The notes: a model not told the origin generated them from the letters alone. A DNA stretch of 64,000 bases from Verrucomicrobiia bacterium (GCA_035946615.1 DASYZB010000105.1:1-64000); one strand, 5' to 3'; positions 8,443 to 20,066 are shown, counted from the stretch's first letter. Program-made: numbers and translations.

Positions 8443-9751
8443 ATCATCCCCTCCGCGTTCCGGTTCATGGCTGGCCCGTTTCCGGCGCTCAATGCGCCTG
8501 GGCATCCGGAGCCTGTGGCTGCATCGGCTGCGCTCGCTGTTAACCGTTCTGGGCATTGTTTTTGGCGTTTGTTCGGTTATCGCAATGCTGGCCATCGGCG
8601 AGGGCGCCAGCTTCGAGGCCCAGGAACAGATTAAAAACCTCGGCAGCCAAAACATTATCATCCGCAGCGTCAAACCGCCCGAAGAGCAGAAAGTCTCGGA
8701 CAAGGGCAGCGAGAATTATGTGCTCCAGTACGGCCTGACCTACCCCGACGTGAAACGCATACGCTTGACCATTCCCGGGGTGACGGTGGTGCTGCCGGCT
8801 CGCAACATCCGCGAGTATGTCTGGAACATCAGCCGCCGCGTCGATTGCGAGGTCGTCGGCACCGTCCCCTGGTACCCTCAGATGCGCAATCATCAGGTCG
8901 CTATGGGCCGGTTCTTCACCGATACCGACATGGACGGCAAGGCCAGTGTTTGCGTGCTGGGCGCCGAAATGGTCCCGGCCCTTTTTCCGCTCGAATCGCC
9001 GCTTGGCAAACACGTTCGGGTCGGTTCGGAATATTACCAAGTGATTGGCGTGATGGAGCCGCGCGGGCCGGAGGCCAATGCCGACGGCAGCCAGGATAAC
9101 ACGAAAGCGGCCGTCCATCGCATGTTCATCCCGCTGGAAACTGCGAAACTGCGATTTGGCGAAATTCTCCTGCGCCGGCGCAGCGGCAGTTTCGCAGCCG
9201 AACGGGTGCAACTTCACGAGGCGACCGTGAAGGTGGCCTCGCTCGAAGAGGTCACCGGTGCAGCCGACGCCATTAAGGAGGTCCTGCAACGGAACCATAA
9301 AAAGGTCGATTATGAAGTGATTGTCCCCCTCGAACTCCTCAGGCGGGCGGAGCGGACGAAAGAGATTTTCAACATCGTGCTCGGCTCGATAGCCGCTATC
9401 TCGCTGCTGGTGGGCGGCATTGGGATCATGAACATCATGCTCGCCAGCGTCACCGAGCGCACCCGGGAGATCGGCATCCGGCGCGCGTTGGGCGCCCGGC
9501 GGCGGGACATTATTTTGCAATTCCTGGTGGAAACGGTGCTGCTCTCGGGGGCAGGCGGGATTCTCGGGGTCTTCCTGGGCCTGGCCATCCCGTTCATTGT
9601 CAGCCACGCCGCCGGCATGAAGACCATCGTGACCGTCTGGTCGCCCTTTCTGGCCTTCAGCATCTCGGCTATTGTGGGTGTGGTCTTCGGCCTCTACCCT
9701 GCTCTGCGCGCCGCCAACATGGACCCCGTCGAGGCCCTGCGTCATGAATAA
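8417..9751 (+). CDS. MacB-like FtsX-fold ABC permease
   Basis: The 444-residue inner-membrane permease has one transmembrane helix near residues 35-60. A large periplasmic MacB_PCD domain follows (about 65-300). Three C-terminal helices carry the FtsX signature, including ASVTERTREIGIRRALGARR and a final YPALRAANMDPVEALRHE motif, which is characteristic of MacB. The gene overlaps the ATPase gene by 26 bases. Together with the lipoprotein channel and adaptor it makes a complete tripartite exporter. Starts at ATG 8417 or 8423 are nearly equivalent. The substrate (macrolide, lipid, peptide or protein) cannot be told from sequence. Confidence 0.92.
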   Translation: MSMDNHPPKSSPPRSGSWLARFRRSMRLGIRSLWLHRLRSLLTVLGIVFGVCSVIAMLAIGEGASFEAQEQIKNLGSQNIIIRSVKPPEEQKVSDKGSENYVLQYGLTYPDVKRIRLTIPGVTVVLPARNIREYVWNISRRVDCEVVGTVPWYPQMRNHQVAMGRFFTDTDMDGKASVCVLGAEMVPALFPLESPLGKHVRVGSEYYQVIGVMEPRGPEANADGSQDNTKAAVHRMFIPLETAKLRFGEILLRRRSGSFAAERVQLHEATVKVASLEEVTGAADAIKEVLQRNHKKVDYEVIVPLELLRRAERTKEIFNIVLGSIAAISLLVGGIGIMNIMLASVTERTREIGIRRALGARRRDIILQFLVETVLLSGAGGILGVFLGLAIPFIVSHAAGMKTIVTVWSPFLAFSISAIVGVVFGLYPALRAANMDPVEALRHE

Positions 9752-9811
9752 GCGCAATCTGCGCGTTCTTCATGCCAACGCACAAACCTTCGTCACTGTT
9801 CGCAGCCCCGG

Positions 9812-12352
9812 TCACAGCCCTTCAACCCGGCGCAAGCGCAGGACCGGTTCACCCGCTTTGCGCGATTCGCCCAGGTCAATCTCGAACTCGGCAACCCAAT
9901 CATTGTGGCCCTCTGGATCGACGAGCATCTGCTGGACACGCCACGAGGCCCTGTCTTCGCTGGGCAGCACGTGGGTGTGCCGCAGGTTGCGCGCTTCGGG
10001 GTCGAGGCAAATCCGCTCATGCCCCGCGTAATAGCCGTCAAGGGCCTGGCGCAAACGCCCGGCAGTCCAGGGTTGCCCTTCGCAATCCAGGTCCGAGCTG
10101 AGATAAGTGAGGGCTTGGCCGGCGTCATCATTCACTAAACCACGCAAGAAGGAGAAAATGCGATTCCGAACCGCAGCCGTGAATGTCTTCGTGTCACGCG
10201 TGACATCCGGGGCCGCTTCTTCCGCGCCCGGCGGGCGGAGTTCTTTCTCCTCAGCGCGTTGATAGTTGGGGTACCGCATCTTCTCCCATTCATCCAGCAG
10301 GCTCGAATCCACCTGCCGGATCATGGTCCGCAGATAAATCTCCATTTCGCGGACGGTATCGCCCTTGGCGGTGTCGGGGACAGTTTGGGCCAACACTTTA
10401 TAGACCCCGTTGAGGTGGCGCAACAGGAGTCCCTCGGCCCGCTGCAGTTCGTAGTCGCGAATGTAATCCGAGAAGGACCTGAAATTCTCGAACATCTCGC
10501 GCGCAATGGATTTGGGCCGGATATTCTCCTGGCCAACCCAGGGGTGCTTGTCCGCAAAGGCGTTGAAGGTGGAATAGATGAATTCACGATTCGGTTTGGG
10601 GTATTCGAGTTTTTCCAACTCCTCGATTCGCTCGTCGTATTCGATGCCGGCCATTTTCATCTCCGCCATTTTCTGGTCTTTAACCTTATCCAGTTGTTTG
10701 CGCAGGATGAGGTCCGGGTCTTCGACGATCGATTCCACCAGCGTCAGCAGGACCAGCGGGTAATCCGGCGCCTGCGGGTCCACCAGCGGCAAGGTTTCCA
10801 GCAGGTAGAGCGAGAGCGTCCGGTCCATGGAAAAGTCTTCCTGCAACTCGATATTGACGCGCAGGTAAGCCCCTTCGGCTGTGCGCGGAATGAACTCGAC
10901 GATTTTGCGCTCGACCAGTGACCGGAAGAGTTGCCAGGCCCGCTTGAGATGGGCCCTTTTGGCTTTCGGCGTTTCGTGGCAGTCCCGGATGAGCGTCTGC
11001 ATCGCGCGGCAGCCGTCGCCTTTGCGGCTCAATACATTGAGCAACATCCCATGTGAAACCTGGAAACGCGAGGCCAGTCGCTCCGGTTGTGCCGCCATCA
11101 ACCGCGCAAACGTGTTTTTGTCCCAATTGACAAAATTCCACTCAGGCGGCTTGCGTTTGACGGCCTTCTTGCCGTCGCGGGCGGCTTTGTGTTCGAGCTT
11201 CAGGTTTTCGACCACATGCTCCGGCGCCTGCGCTACCACCCAGCCCCGCTCGTCGAATCCTTTGCGACCGGCACGCCCGGCTATCTGGTGGAAATCGCGC
11301 GCGCTCAGGATGGCAGTTTTCTCGCCGTCATATTTGCACAACCGGCTGAAGAGAACCGTCCGAATCGGGACGTTAATCCCGACTCCCAGCGTGTCGGTGC
11401 CGCAAATAATTTTGAGCAGTCCTTTTTGGGCCAATTGCTCGACCAGCACCCGGTACTTGGGCAACAACCCGGCATGATGGAGACCTATCCCATGCTTGAG
11501 CCATTTGCGGATTTCCGGCCCGTATGGGCTGCTGAACTTGAAGTTTTCCAGCGCGTTGCCGACAGCGGCTTTTTCCTCGCGCGTGCAAACATTAATGCTC
11601 GTGAAATCCTGCGCGCTCTGGGCCGCTTCGAGTTGGGTGAAGTGTACCACATACACCGGCGCCTTTTGTTCCCGAACCAGCGTTTCAAGCGTTGTCGCCA
11701 GCGGCAGCTCCGAATAGGCGAAGTCGAGAGGGACCGGACGGTGCGTTGATGAGACGCTTACCGTGGGCCGTCCATTGAGTTTGGTCAGTTCCTGCTCGAA
11801 AAAGGCCGTGTCTCCGAGCGTGGCGGACATTAGAAGAAAACGCGCCTGGGGCAGGGTAAGCAGAGGAACTTGCCAAGCCACCCCGCGCTCGCGATCGGCG
11901 TAGTAATGGAACTCGTCCATAATGACTTCTTGCACTTGGGCGGTGGGACCTTGGCGCAAAGCGATATTAGCCAGGATTTCAGCCGTGCAACATAAGATGG
12001 GCGCATCGTGATTGACCGTGGCGTCACCCGTGCTCAATCCGACGTTCTCGGGCCCGAATTCGCGGCACAGAGCGAGCCATTTTTCATTCACCAGCGCCTT
12101 GATAGGGCAGGTATAAATCGAGCGCTTGCCCTGGGTCAGTGCCTTGAAATGCAGCGCGGCAGCCACCAGCGATTTGCCCGAGCCGGTCGGCGTATTGAGG
12201 ATGACGTTCTTTTCCTCGAACAATTCGAGAATCGCGGATTCCTGGGCTGGATAGAGCTGGAGGCCCTTGCCCTGGGTATAATCGAGAAACCGGCTCAGCA
12301 GGATGTTGTTGCTGAGGTCTTCGCCCCGGGGGATCAGGTCGTAAAGAGTCAT
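9812..12352 (-). CDS. Ski2-like DEAD/DEAH-box RNA helicase with DUF3516-type C-terminus
   Basis: The 846-residue superfamily 2 helicase has motif I TPTGSGKS (residues 54-61), motif II DEFH (146-149), motif III SATLGD and motif [14 protein letters not shown]. The RecA-like domains fill about the first 420 residues. The C-terminal half includes the block [20 protein letters not shown], which I associate with DUF3516-containing bacterial helicases similar to actinobacterial HelY. A role in RNA unwinding or turnover is inferred from the family. The frame is open upstream to 12448, but ATG 12352 ([12 protein letters not shown]) is the natural start and the upstream part lies in an inverted repeat. 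It converges with the permease gene, 60 bases away. Confidence 0.85.
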   Translation of the reverse strand: MTLYDLIPRGEDLSNNILLSRFLDYTQGKGLQLYPAQESAILELFEEKNVILNTPTGSGKSLVAAALHFKALTQGKRSIYTCPIKALVNEKWLALCREFGPENVGLSTGDATVNHDAPILCCTAEILANIALRQGPTAQVQEVIMDEFHYYADRERGVAWQVPLLTLPQARFLLMSATLGDTAFFEQELTKLNGRPTVSVSSTHRPVPLDFAYSELPLATTLETLVREQKAPVYVVHFTQLEAAQSAQDFTSINVCTREEKAAVGNALENFKFSSPYGPEIRKWLKHGIGLHHAGLLPKYRVLVEQLAQKGLLKIICGTDTLGVGINVPIRTVLFSRLCKYDGEKTAILSARDFHQIAGRAGRKGFDERGWVVAQAPEHVVENLKLEHKAARDGKKAVKRKPPEWNFVNWDKNTFARLMAAQPERLASRFQVSHGMLLNVLSRKGDGCRAMQTLIRDCHETPKAKRAHLKRAWQLFRSLVERKIVEFIPRTAEGAYLRVNIELQEDFSMDRTLSLYLLETLPLVDPQAPDYPLVLLTLVESIVEDPDLILRKQLDKVKDQKMAEMKMAGIEYDERIEELEKLEYPKPNREFIYSTFNAFADKHPWVGQENIRPKSIAREMFENFRSFSDYIRDYELQRAEGLLLRHLNGVYKVLAQTVPDTAKGDTVREMEIYLRTMIRQVDSSLLDEWEKMRYPNYQRAEEKELRPPGAEEAAPDVTRDTKTFTAAVRNRIFSFLRGLVNDDAGQALTYLSSDLDCEGQPWTAGRLRQALDGYYAGHERICLDPEARNLRHTHVLPSEDRASWRVQQMLVDPEGHNDWVAEFEIDLGESRKAGEPVLRLRRVEGL

Positions 12353-12373
12353 TATCGTCCATTGGTTAAAGCA

Positions 12374-12487
12374 GAAAGCAGAAAGCTGAAAGCGGAAATA
12401 TCTAAAAGGGCATGTTTTGAAAATGGACGGCTCCCCAACAACGAGCACGAGCGCGATGGCGGCAATTTCTTTCAGCTTTCTGCTTTC
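12374..12487. repeat. 19-bp perfect inverted repeat between divergent genes
   Basis: GAAAGCAGAAAGCTGAAAG (12374-12392) recurs as its exact reverse complement at 12469-12487, separated by 76 bases. The left arm sits in a run of AGAAAGC-like tandem units. The pair lies between the divergently transcribed helicase and sedolisin genes, so it could act on either promoter. It could equally be a short dispersed repeat. Confidence 0.6.
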
Positions 12488-12534
12488 TCTAGTTAAGGCT
12501 TCCCTCTTCTCCGACCGCCTGCCATAAATTGCCG

Positions 12535-15500
12535 ATGTTCAACATGCCCGGTTGGAGAAGCGCATCTGGCGCTGTTCTGGTTGCGGCAAGCCTCGCGGTT
12601 TTTGCCTCTGGCGGCCCGGAACGGCAGGTGCTGCCCGGGCATGTGCCGCCGGCGGTATCGAGGCTCAAGGTCCAGCGGGCATTGGCTGGCCAGGAGCGAT
12701 TACAATTGGCTCTTGGTTTGCCACTGCGGGACAAAGCGGGCCTTACCAATTTCCTTCGAGACCTTTACAATCCAGTCAGCCCGCGTTATGGCCAATTCCT
12801 GACTGCCGAGCAGTTTACAGAGCGTTTTGGCCCGTCTTTGCCGGATTACCAAAGGGTCATCGAGTTCGCCAGGACCAATGGGTTCAGCGTGATGGCCACG
12901 CATCCCAATCGGCTCGTGCTCGATGTCACAGCGCCGGTGGCCGATATCGAGAAGGCTTTCGGAATCCGGCTCAATGTTTACCAGCACCCCAGTGAAGCGC
13001 GGACCTTTTATGCGCCGGACGCGAACCCTTCGGTGCCGGTTAGCGTGCCGATCCTCGATGTGAGCGGGCTGGATAATTTCGTTCTGCCCCATCCGATGGA
13101 CCTCAAACCAGCGCCGTTGGACCAGGTTGTCTCGAACGCCACAGGGTCAGGGCCTGGCGGCGATTTCCTGGGAAGAGATTTCCGCGCCGCCTACGCCCCG
13201 GGCGTTTCACTCACTGGCGTGGGGCAGGTCATTGGCCTGTTTCAATTCGGGCCGTACTTTTCAAATGACATCCCTGTATATGAGCAAGCAACCGGCCTGC
13301 CCATCACGATCATCGTGACGAATGTCCTGCTGGACGGCTTTACCGGCGTCCCTGCGCCTGGGGCCGATGACGGGGAGGAAGCCCTCGATATTGAGATGGC
13401 GATGAGCATGGCCCCCGGGGCGGTGATTGTCGTCTATGAAGGCAACAGCGCGTACGACATTTTTAACCGGATGGCCACCGACAACCTCGCCAAACAGATG
13501 AGCTGTTCCTGGGGATTCAGCCCTCCGCCCTCTGGAATGGACAATATCTTTCTGGAGTTCGCCGCCCAGGGCCAAACCTTGTTCGTGGCCTCGGGTGACG
13601 GTGGCGCGTATAATTCTTCCCAAACCATTTTCTCTCCGGCCGACGATCCGAACATCACCTCGGTGGGAGGCACTTCGCTGACAACCAGCGGGGCGGGAGG
13701 TCCATGGCAATCGGAGAGCGCCTGGGGCGGCAGCGGCGGCGGTTGGAGCGCGGCTTACGCGATTCCAACCTGGCAGCAGGGGCTCAATATGAGCGCCAAC
13801 CACGGCTCGACTACCCGGCGCAACCTGCCCGATGTGGCCATGCTGGCTGAACCGATGATATATTTTGTCTTTAAAAACGGCCAGAGCGGGACCGTGGGCG
13901 GCACCAGCGCCGCTTCGCCATTGTGGGGCGGTTTCATGGCCCTGGTTAATCAGCAGGCGGCGGCCAATGGGAAACCGCCTCTCGGTTTTTTAAACCCGGT
14001 CATTTATTCGCTCGGCCGGAGCGCCGGTTATGCCGCGAGCTTCCACGACATCACTGCCGGTCAGAACACCAATGCCGGAAGCCCGACGAATTATTATGCC
14101 GTTGCGGGCTACGATCTTTGCACCGGCTGGGGGACTCCCAATGGAGCCAACTTCATTAATGCCCTGGCGGGCCCCAACGATCCGCTGCAGATTACGCCCG
14201 GCATCGGGTTTGTCGCCGCCACGCCTTATGGCAGCCCATTCCGCCCGGTGAGCTTGGACCTGTCTCTAACCAATACCGGAACGGCCTCGTTGGATTGGTC
14301 ACTTGGCAATACCTCCGTTTGGCTCAATGCCTCTTCACCAGGCGGCACGATTCCGGCAGGCGGGCCCGCGAGCGTGGTGACAGTGACCCTGAAGACGGCA
14401 ACGGCAACCAACATGGTGGCCGGCAATTACTACGCCAACGTCTGGTTCACCAATCTTTCAAGCGGGATTGTGCAAAGCCGCTTGTTCACGCTGGTGGTGT
14501 CCTCGGCGAACTGGCCGCTCATGATGACCGGTTTTAATGCCGGTATCATCGTTCCAAATAACGCGACGCCGGCCAATCCCCAGGCCACTGGATTTGATAT
14601 CGCAAACGGCTATTGTTTTTATCAAGCAGGCCTCAACACAAATTCCAGCGTTGCCAGCGGCAGCGGGGGGCAGGGTTTCCCCCAAAGCGGTTCATTTACG
14701 AGTCTGCTTGATAACATGACCGTCTTCCAGTTCGGCCCATACGGCGCTACAAACGCCCTGATGCTCGGTTACACTTACCCGAACTCCGGAACGCTTGCGC
14801 TGGCCAATCCGCAGTCCTTTAACTCACTGGCGATTCTTGCCGCGTCGGCTAATGCGAATTCAAGCAGCCTGGGCGCGTTGGTGGTTCATTTCACTGATGG
14901 CACTTCAAGCCAGTCCTTTAATCTCAACGCGCAGGATTGGTACAATGCCACTGGCAATGTCGCCCTCGAGGGTTTTGGCCGCCTCAAGCTCGGGACGAAT
15001 CCCTTTTCGACCGAGAACCCAGGCGCCTACAATCCGAGCCTGTATCAGACGACAGTCAACCTCGCGGCGCTGGGACTCAACCAACCGGTCGCCTCCATCA
15101 CATTCACCAAACCGACGGGTGGGACCACTTTGGACACAGCAGTGCTGGCGGTCAGCGGGGCCATCATGCCGGCCGAGGTCAACATCACCCAGCAGCCGCA
15201 ATCGATAACCAACACCGTGGCCTCGCAAGGCGTGACGTTCGCTGTGACAGCCATGGGCGAGGCAGCATTGGCTTATCAGTGGTACTTCAGCCCCAGTGGA
15301 TACCCGGGTACGTACGCAACGATGAGTGGTCAGAACAGTGCCAGCCTGGCGCTCAATCCCGTCCTGACTACCAATAATGCCGGCAGCTACTACGCGGTGG
15401 TCACCAACAGCTATAACGCTGTGGCCAGTGCCGTCGCGACGCTCACCATCTTCAGAGCGCCGGTGATTACCCGGCAGCCTGCGCCCGCCAATCTGGCGTT

Positions 15501-16905
15501 ATTTGCCGGTCAAACTCTTCGGCTCACTGTGGCGGCCAATGCCGCACAACCGCTCGCGTATTCCTGGAATTTCAACGGAACGGCAATTGCCGGCGCAAAC
15601 TCGGCCAGCTATGCACTCACGCCCGTCCAAACTATCAATTCAGGGATTTACAGCGTTGTGCTGACGAATGCCTTCGGCGCAGTAACCAGCAGTCCGGTGT
15701 CTCTGGTTGTTCAGGCTGCGCCAACTTATCCCTTGGCCCAGGCTGTGCTGGCAGACCACCCGATTGCTTATTGGCCTCTGGATGAACTCAGCGGAGCGGT
15801 GGCCCACGATTATGTCGGCGGAAAGAATGGCGTCTATAGCCGGGTCCTGCTCAACCAGCCTGGGGATAATTTGATCGATACGCGCCCCGCCGCGCGATTC
15901 GGCGGACTATCTTCGTACAACAGTTGCGTCACAAACATCCCCATCGATTTCGCGACTTCGGCCAACGCCGCGTTCTCAGTCGAGGCCTGGGTCAACGGGG
16001 GGGCTCAGAATAACGACAACGGGCTGGTCACTAAAGGCACAGGGGCCGGAGGCGAACAGTTCAACCTGGACTGCGGCGCAGCCAATCATGGTTTCCGGTT
16101 TTTTGTACGAGATGCCGGGGGCGGTGCGCATCTGGCCAACGGCTCGGCTATCCCCAATAACAAATGGCGCCACCTGGTGGGCGTGTGCGACGAAATCAAC
16201 GCAAAAGTCATTCTTTATGTGGATGGCGTCTCGAACGCCAGCGGCACAATCACCGCCGGCAGCGGCTTGCTCGCCTCGGTCAATCCAGCCAGCATCGGTT
16301 CCCGGCAATCCGGAGCGGCAACGGCTTATGACCTGCAGTTTGTGGGGACGATGGAAGAAGTAGCGGTTTACAATTACGCCCTGAGCGCGACGCGGGTGCA
16401 GGCCCACTTCAAAGCGGCGACGAATCGGCCCCCGGTTTGGTCTGTGAATCCGTTTAGCCAGCCGGCCTTGGATGCCGGCCAAGGTATTTCAGGCACGGTT
16501 TCGACGAACGCCTCGGACCCGAATGGCGACGCCATCACATTCGCCAAAGCTAATGGACCCGGTTGGCTCAGCGTTGCCGCCAATGGGACGCTTTCGGGCA
16601 CGCCACTTTCAGCCGACATCGGCACCAATGTTTTCCTGGTGAGCGCCACGGACCCTGGCGGATTGAGCAGCACCGCCACTCTCGACATTGCGGTTAATCC
16701 GGGGCCGCCGATCAATGCCGCCTTTTCCCTCGAAACCACGAATCTGTTGCTGAGCTGGAACGGAGGGATTGGACCTTATAGCATCCAGATGGCTACCAAC
16801 CTGGATAATCCGAATTGGCAAACCATCCTGACGATGTTCAGCGCAACCAATTTGGTCTTAACCCCCAGCAACGCCGCGGGATTTTACCGGATCATAGGAC
16901 AATAG
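12535..16905 (+). CDS. Giant secreted sedolisin (S53) protease with Ig-like and LamG domains
   Basis: The 1456-residue exported protein starts with a signal peptide, then a pro-kumamolisin activation domain (about 35-180). The S53 catalytic domain spans about 205-540, with E281 and D285 in EEALD, the oxyanion aspartate D355 in ASGDGG and the nucleophile S458 in GGTSAASP. The C-terminal calcium-site region [12 protein letters not shown] is intact. Downstream come an adhesion-like region, two Ig-like domains (about 880-1065), a LamG/concanavalin-like domain (about 1075-1300), a cadherin/He_PIG-like domain and the verrucomicrobial tail motif ending GFYRIIG. Sedolisins are acid-active peptidases. 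The appended modules suggest attachment to polysaccharide or particles. Start ATG 12535 lies just inside an in-frame TTG at 12529. Confidence 0.9.
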   Translation: MFNMPGWRSASGAVLVAASLAVFASGGPERQVLPGHVPPAVSRLKVQRALAGQERLQLALGLPLRDKAGLTNFLRDLYNPVSPRYGQFLTAEQFTERFGPSLPDYQRVIEFARTNGFSVMATHPNRLVLDVTAPVADIEKAFGIRLNVYQHPSEARTFYAPDANPSVPVSVPILDVSGLDNFVLPHPMDLKPAPLDQVVSNATGSGPGGDFLGRDFRAAYAPGVSLTGVGQVIGLFQFGPYFSNDIPVYEQATGLPITIIVTNVLLDGFTGVPAPGADDGEEALDIEMAMSMAPGAVIVVYEGNSAYDIFNRMATDNLAKQMSCSWGFSPPPSGMDNIFLEFAAQGQTLFVASGDGGAYNSSQTIFSPADDPNITSVGGTSLTTSGAGGPWQSESAWGGSGGGWSAAYAIPTWQQGLNMSANHGSTTRRNLPDVAMLAEPMIYFVFKNGQSGTVGGTSAASPLWGGFMALVNQQAAANGKPPLGFLNPVIYSLGRSAGYAASFHDITAGQNTNAGSPTNYYAVAGYDLCTGWGTPNGANFINALAGPNDPLQITPGIGFVAATPYGSPFRPVSLDLSLTNTGTASLDWSLGNTSVWLNASSPGGTIPAGGPASVVTVTLKTATATNMVAGNYYANVWFTNLSSGIVQSRLFTLVVSSANWPLMMTGFNAGIIVPNNATPANPQATGFDIANGYCFYQAGLNTNSSVASGSGGQGFPQSGSFTSLLDNMTVFQFGPYGATNALMLGYTYPNSGTLALANPQSFNSLAILAASANANSSSLGALVVHFTDGTSSQSFNLNAQDWYNATGNVALEGFGRLKLGTNPFSTENPGAYNPSLYQTTVNLAALGLNQPVASITFTKPTGGTTLDTAVLAVSGAIMPAEVNITQQPQSITNTVASQGVTFAVTAMGEAALAYQWYFSPSGYPGTYATMSGQNSASLALNPVLTTNNAGSYYAVVTNSYNAVASAVATLTIFRAPVITRQPAPANLALFAGQTLRLTVAANAAQPLAYSWNFNGTAIAGANSASYALTPVQTINSGIYSVVLTNAFGAVTSSPVSLVVQAAPTYPLAQAVLADHPIAYWPLDELSGAVAHDYVGGKNGVYSRVLLNQPGDNLIDTRPAARFGGLSSYNSCVTNIPIDFATSANAAFSVEAWVNGGAQNNDNGLVTKGTGAGGEQFNLDCGAANHGFRFFVRDAGGGAHLANGSAIPNNKWRHLVGVCDEINAKVILYVDGVSNASGTITAGSGLLASVNPASIGSRQSGAATAYDLQFVGTMEEVAVYNYALSATRVQAHFKAATNRPPVWSVNPFSQPALDAGQGISGTVSTNASDPNGDAITFAKANGPGWLSVAANGTLSGTPLSADIGTNVFLVSATDPGGLSSTATLDIAVNPGPPINAAFSLETTNLLLSWNGGIGPYSIQMATNLDNPNWQTILTMFSATNLVLTPSNAAGFYRIIGQ

Positions 16906-16995
16906 AGCTGGGACTCATGAGCCATGAGACCATACCAAAAGCGGTAAAGGACTAAGAGGACTACCGCAGTCCAAGACGCTGCGAGCGCTCAATGA

Positions 16996-17730
16996 TCAGC
17001 GTTGCGGATTGGATAATCTGGCGGATTCCACTTTGCGCCAGGCGCGCTCGCGGCGTTCCGTTTCAGAACGCAACAGGTCCTCTGCTGACCAGCCTTTGGA
17101 TTGGGCGCAGGTGACCAACTCGAACAGCTCGTTGGCTAACCGGCGCCGAGAACGGTTGGCTACGGGTGCCGCAGGCGCCAGATTGGCCCGGCGCGCCTTC
17201 TTCACCAGCTTTTCAGCCCGCATCAGAGCAGGAAGATGTTTGGGGATTCCATCGAGAACCGAAGGCCGCGCGCGAACCGTCCCGTGCTTCTCGGCACGTT
17301 TGATCTTGTCCCAATTGGCCCAGACTTCATCCACATCCTTGACCTGGGCATCGCCAAATACATGCGGATGGCGCCGGACTAATTTGTCAGCAATGTGCCG
17401 CGTGACGTTTTCAAAATCAAAAGCGCCCCGTTCCCGGGCCAGTTGGCAATGGAACACAACTTGCAGAAGCAAATCGCCCAACTCCTCTTCGAGTTCGTGA
17501 TCATCGCGGGATTCGATGGCGTCGATGAGTTCATAGGCCTCCTCGACGGCGTGCCAGCGCAGGGTGTGGTGGTCCTGCTCTCGGTCCCAGGGACAACCGG
17601 CAGGGGCGCGCAATCGCGCCATGATGCGCAGCAGGTCGTCGAGGGCGCTGGCCTCCTGTTTGTGCCTTGCAGCGGGAAGTGTGTATTTCCGAGCACGTTT
17701 TGATTCCACGCTATTCATCCGCTTTCCCAT
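16996..17730 (-). CDS. mazG: Nucleoside triphosphate pyrophosphohydrolase MazG
   Basis: The product hydrolyses (d)NTPs to monophosphates and pyrophosphate, cleaning the nucleotide pool. The hallmark stretch is visible: CPWDREQ, then EEAYELIDAI and EELGDLLLQVVFH, giving the EExxE...ExxD metal-binding pattern, followed by RHPHVFGD and the VWANWDKIK block. The frame continues upstream to a GTG at 17754 that overlaps the proB stop by four bases. I prefer ATG 17730 because AAAGGAGG lies four bases before it. Either way it is translationally coupled to proB. The length (244) is typical of two-domain MazG, although the second domain is shorter than in E. coli. Confidence 0.9.
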   Translation of the reverse strand: MGKRMNSVESKRARKYTLPAARHKQEASALDDLLRIMARLRAPAGCPWDREQDHHTLRWHAVEEAYELIDAIESRDDHELEEELGDLLLQVVFHCQLARERGAFDFENVTRHIADKLVRRHPHVFGDAQVKDVDEVWANWDKIKRAEKHGTVRARPSVLDGIPKHLPALMRAEKLVKKARRANLAPAAPVANRSRRRLANELFELVTCAQSKGWSAEDLLRSETERRERAWRKVESARLSNPQR

Positions 17731-17750
17731 CGGTCCTCCTTTCGGTTTCT

Positions 17751-18827
17751 TCACAGTATCACCAGATTATCCCGGTGCACCACCTCGACTCGTTTCAGTC
17801 CGCCGGCTTCGATCTGCTCGGAATCGAACCCGGCTATTCCCCGGGCAAACTCTGTGCCGTCGGAGTCGCAGATGCGCACCACCTCTCCGGCGTTGAATTC
17901 CCCCTCGCATCGCGCAATGCCGGGAGGGAGGAGGCTCTTGCCATTTTCGCGCAGGGCCTTCTTTGCGCCGGCATCAACAAACAAGGCGCCTTTGGGATAG
18001 TGGAAAAAGGCTATCCACCGTTTGCGCCCTTGCAGGCCGGTGGGATGCGGCAGGAAAAGCGTGCCCTCCTCCTGGCCGGCCAGTGCCCGAGCCAGAGCCT
18101 GTTTCTTCTTTCCTGATGCAATAACCAGCGGGATGCCCGAGCGCACGGCAATTTTGGCAGCCTGGATTTTGGACGCCATTCCGCCCACAGCCGTTGCGCT
18201 GTCAGTGCCTCCGGCTATTCTCTCGATCTTGCTGTCGATTTTTTCAACGAGATGAAGCACTCGAGGATTAGTCCCACCGAAATTCTCCATCAGGCCGTCC
18301 ACGGTGGTTAGAATGACCAGCAGGTCGGCAGGGAGCAACGAGGCAACCAGCGCCGAAAGTTTATCGTTGTCGCCGAATTTCAATTCAGTAAAGGAAACGA
18401 CATCGTTCTCATTGACGATAGGGATGACCCCGTGGCGCAACAAACTGACCAGGGTATTGCGCGCGTTGAGGTGCCTTTCATGATGTTCGAGGTCTTCATG
18501 GGTCAGAAGGATTTGAGCAACTGCCAGCCCAAAGGCGGCAAAGAGCTTTTCATAAGTGGCCATCAATCGGGATTGGCCCACCGCGGCGCAGGCCTGGAGT
18601 TCGGCCAACTCCGAGGGCCTTTTCGCGTAGCCCAGCAATCCCATCCCCGAACCCACGGCCCCCGAGGAGACGAGCACGATTTCTTTGCCTGCTTTTCGCT
18701 GGTCGGCGATTTGACCCGCCAACTGCTCCATTTGGGCCAGGTCCGGCGCCTTCCGGCTGTCGGTCAGAACACCGGTACCCAGCTTGACCACGATGCGCGT
18801 GGCGCTTTTGACGAGGCTCGAACGCAC
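17751..18827 (-). CDS. proB: Glutamate 5-kinase
   Basis: The 358-residue enzyme phosphorylates L-glutamate, the first step of proline synthesis. The amino-acid kinase domain shows VVKLGTGVL, VSSGAVGSGMG, the FGDNDKLSALVA loop and the GGTDSATAVGGMASK nucleotide-binding region. A C-terminal PUA domain (about residues 275-355, with EFNAGEVVRICDSDG) completes the classical E. coli-like architecture, and length is normal. proA is not in the window. The gene is first in a two-gene unit with mazG and is divergent from the M42 peptidase, with 96 bases between starts; a TTGACA hexamer lies at 18882-18887. Confidence 0.93.
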   Translation of the reverse strand: MRSSLVKSATRIVVKLGTGVLTDSRKAPDLAQMEQLAGQIADQRKAGKEIVLVSSGAVGSGMGLLGYAKRPSELAELQACAAVGQSRLMATYEKLFAAFGLAVAQILLTHEDLEHHERHLNARNTLVSLLRHGVIPIVNENDVVSFTELKFGDNDKLSALVASLLPADLLVILTTVDGLMENFGGTNPRVLHLVEKIDSKIERIAGGTDSATAVGGMASKIQAAKIAVRSGIPLVIASGKKKQALARALAGQEEGTLFLPHPTGLQGRKRWIAFFHYPKGALFVDAGAKKALRENGKSLLPPGIARCEGEFNAGEVVRICDSDGTEFARGIAGFDSEQIEAGGLKRVEVVHRDNLVIL

Positions 18828-18923
18828 GCCCTGTTTGCTAACAAAGCCCTGCCGCCCTGTCGAGGCGCTTGTCTGGCAAATTTGACATTGACGACCGCCC
18901 TGATTTTCTTAGCGTTCGAATCC

Positions 18924-19994
18924 ATGCGCGAACCATCACTTGATTTTCTGAGAAGACTGGTCAATACGCCCAGTCCTGTGGGCCACGAGGCGCGCGGGCA
19001 ACGGGTTTGGCTCGATTACGCCCGCGAGTTTGCCGATGAGACCTTCTCTGATACTTATGGCAACTGCGTGGCTGTGCTCAATAAGGGCGGGGCCCCGCGC
19101 CTGATGCTGTCAGGCCACGCCGATGAAATCGCCATGGCTGTTAATTTTATCAATGACGAGGGTTTTGTTTATGTGCGAAAGATGGGTGGTGTGGACGCGG
19201 CGATCACCAAGGCCCAGCGCGTGTTGATCCACACCCGCACCGGGCCGCTCAAGGGCGTGGTCGGCAATGTCGCTCCTCATCTGATGCGAGAGGAAAAGGA
19301 CGCCAAACCACCCAAAATACACGAGCTGTTCATCGATATCGGCGCCAGCAGTCGAAAAGAAGCAGAGAAACTGGTGCGAGTCGGGGACCCAATTACCCTG
19401 GCGGACGAATTTGACCTGTTGCGCAATGATTTGGCGGTCGCTCGCGCGTTTGATAATCGGGTTGGGACCTTTGCCGTGGCGGAGGCGCTGAGGTTATTAC
19501 GTGAATCCAAGCGCAAATTGCAGGCAGAGGTCTGCGCTGTTTCCAACGTGCAGGAGGAAGTGGGTCTATTGGGCGCGCGGCAGATAGCCTACTCGCTCAA
19601 GCCGGACATTGCGCTGGTGGTGGATGTTACCCATGCGACCGATTACCCTACGGTCAACAAACCGCAGCACGGAGATGTGAAAGTGGGAAGAGGCCCCGCC
19701 ATTACGCATGGCGGCTGCAATCATCCCGAAGTCGTTGCCCGCATCGAACAGGCCGCCAGGAGCAAGAAGATAGCGTTGCAACACGAGGCGATGTCCGCCA
19801 GCAGCGGGACCGATACCGATGCGATCTTCTGGACGCGCGGTGGGATAGCCAGCGCCCTCATCAGCCTGCCCAACCGCTACATGCATTCGCCCGTCGAGGT
19901 CGTCAGCCTGGCGGACCTGGAGAAAATCCCCGAATTGCTCGCGGCCTTTGCCTTATCGTTGAAAAAAGGTGAGGGGTTCAAGGTGAAGATTTAG
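18924..19994 (+). CDS. M42-family metallo-aminopeptidase/glutamyl aminopeptidase-like hydrolase
   Basis: The 356-residue cytoplasmic enzyme belongs to the dodecameric TET peptidases (FrvX, YsdC, PepA types). Two-metal ligands and catalytic residues are visible: H65-x-D67 in SGHADEIA, the bridging D177 in AFDNRVG, E211-E212 in QEEVGLLGA, D234 in VVDVTHATD and a C-terminal histidine in NRYMHSP. The open frame extends far upstream on the antisense of proB, so ATG 18924 (MREPSLDFLRRL) is chosen by homology of the N-terminus. It appears monocistronic. Some M42 members are cellulases or deblocking aminopeptidases, so the exact substrate is open. Confidence 0.88.
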   Translation: MREPSLDFLRRLVNTPSPVGHEARGQRVWLDYAREFADETFSDTYGNCVAVLNKGGAPRLMLSGHADEIAMAVNFINDEGFVYVRKMGGVDAAITKAQRVLIHTRTGPLKGVVGNVAPHLMREEKDAKPPKIHELFIDIGASSRKEAEKLVRVGDPITLADEFDLLRNDLAVARAFDNRVGTFAVAEALRLLRESKRKLQAEVCAVSNVQEEVGLLGARQIAYSLKPDIALVVDVTHATDYPTVNKPQHGDVKVGRGPAITHGGCNHPEVVARIEQAARSKKIALQHEAMSASSGTDTDAIFWTRGGIASALISLPNRYMHSPVEVVSLADLEKIPELLAAFALSLKKGEGFKVKI

Positions 19995-20066
19995 CCGGGC
20001 GGGCTCTCCATTGAGGCCCGAACTGCATGGTTGTCGGCTTTGGACTTCAGAATCCTCCGGTTACGC

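Noticed and set aside
7630-8703. 357-codon minus-strand open frame
   Set aside because: Antisense to the ABC ATPase, whose Walker and signature motifs are unmistakable.
8540-9757. 405-codon minus-strand open frame
   Set aside because: Mirror of the MacB-like permease; His/Asp/Gly-rich composition typical of antisense frames in GC-rich genes.
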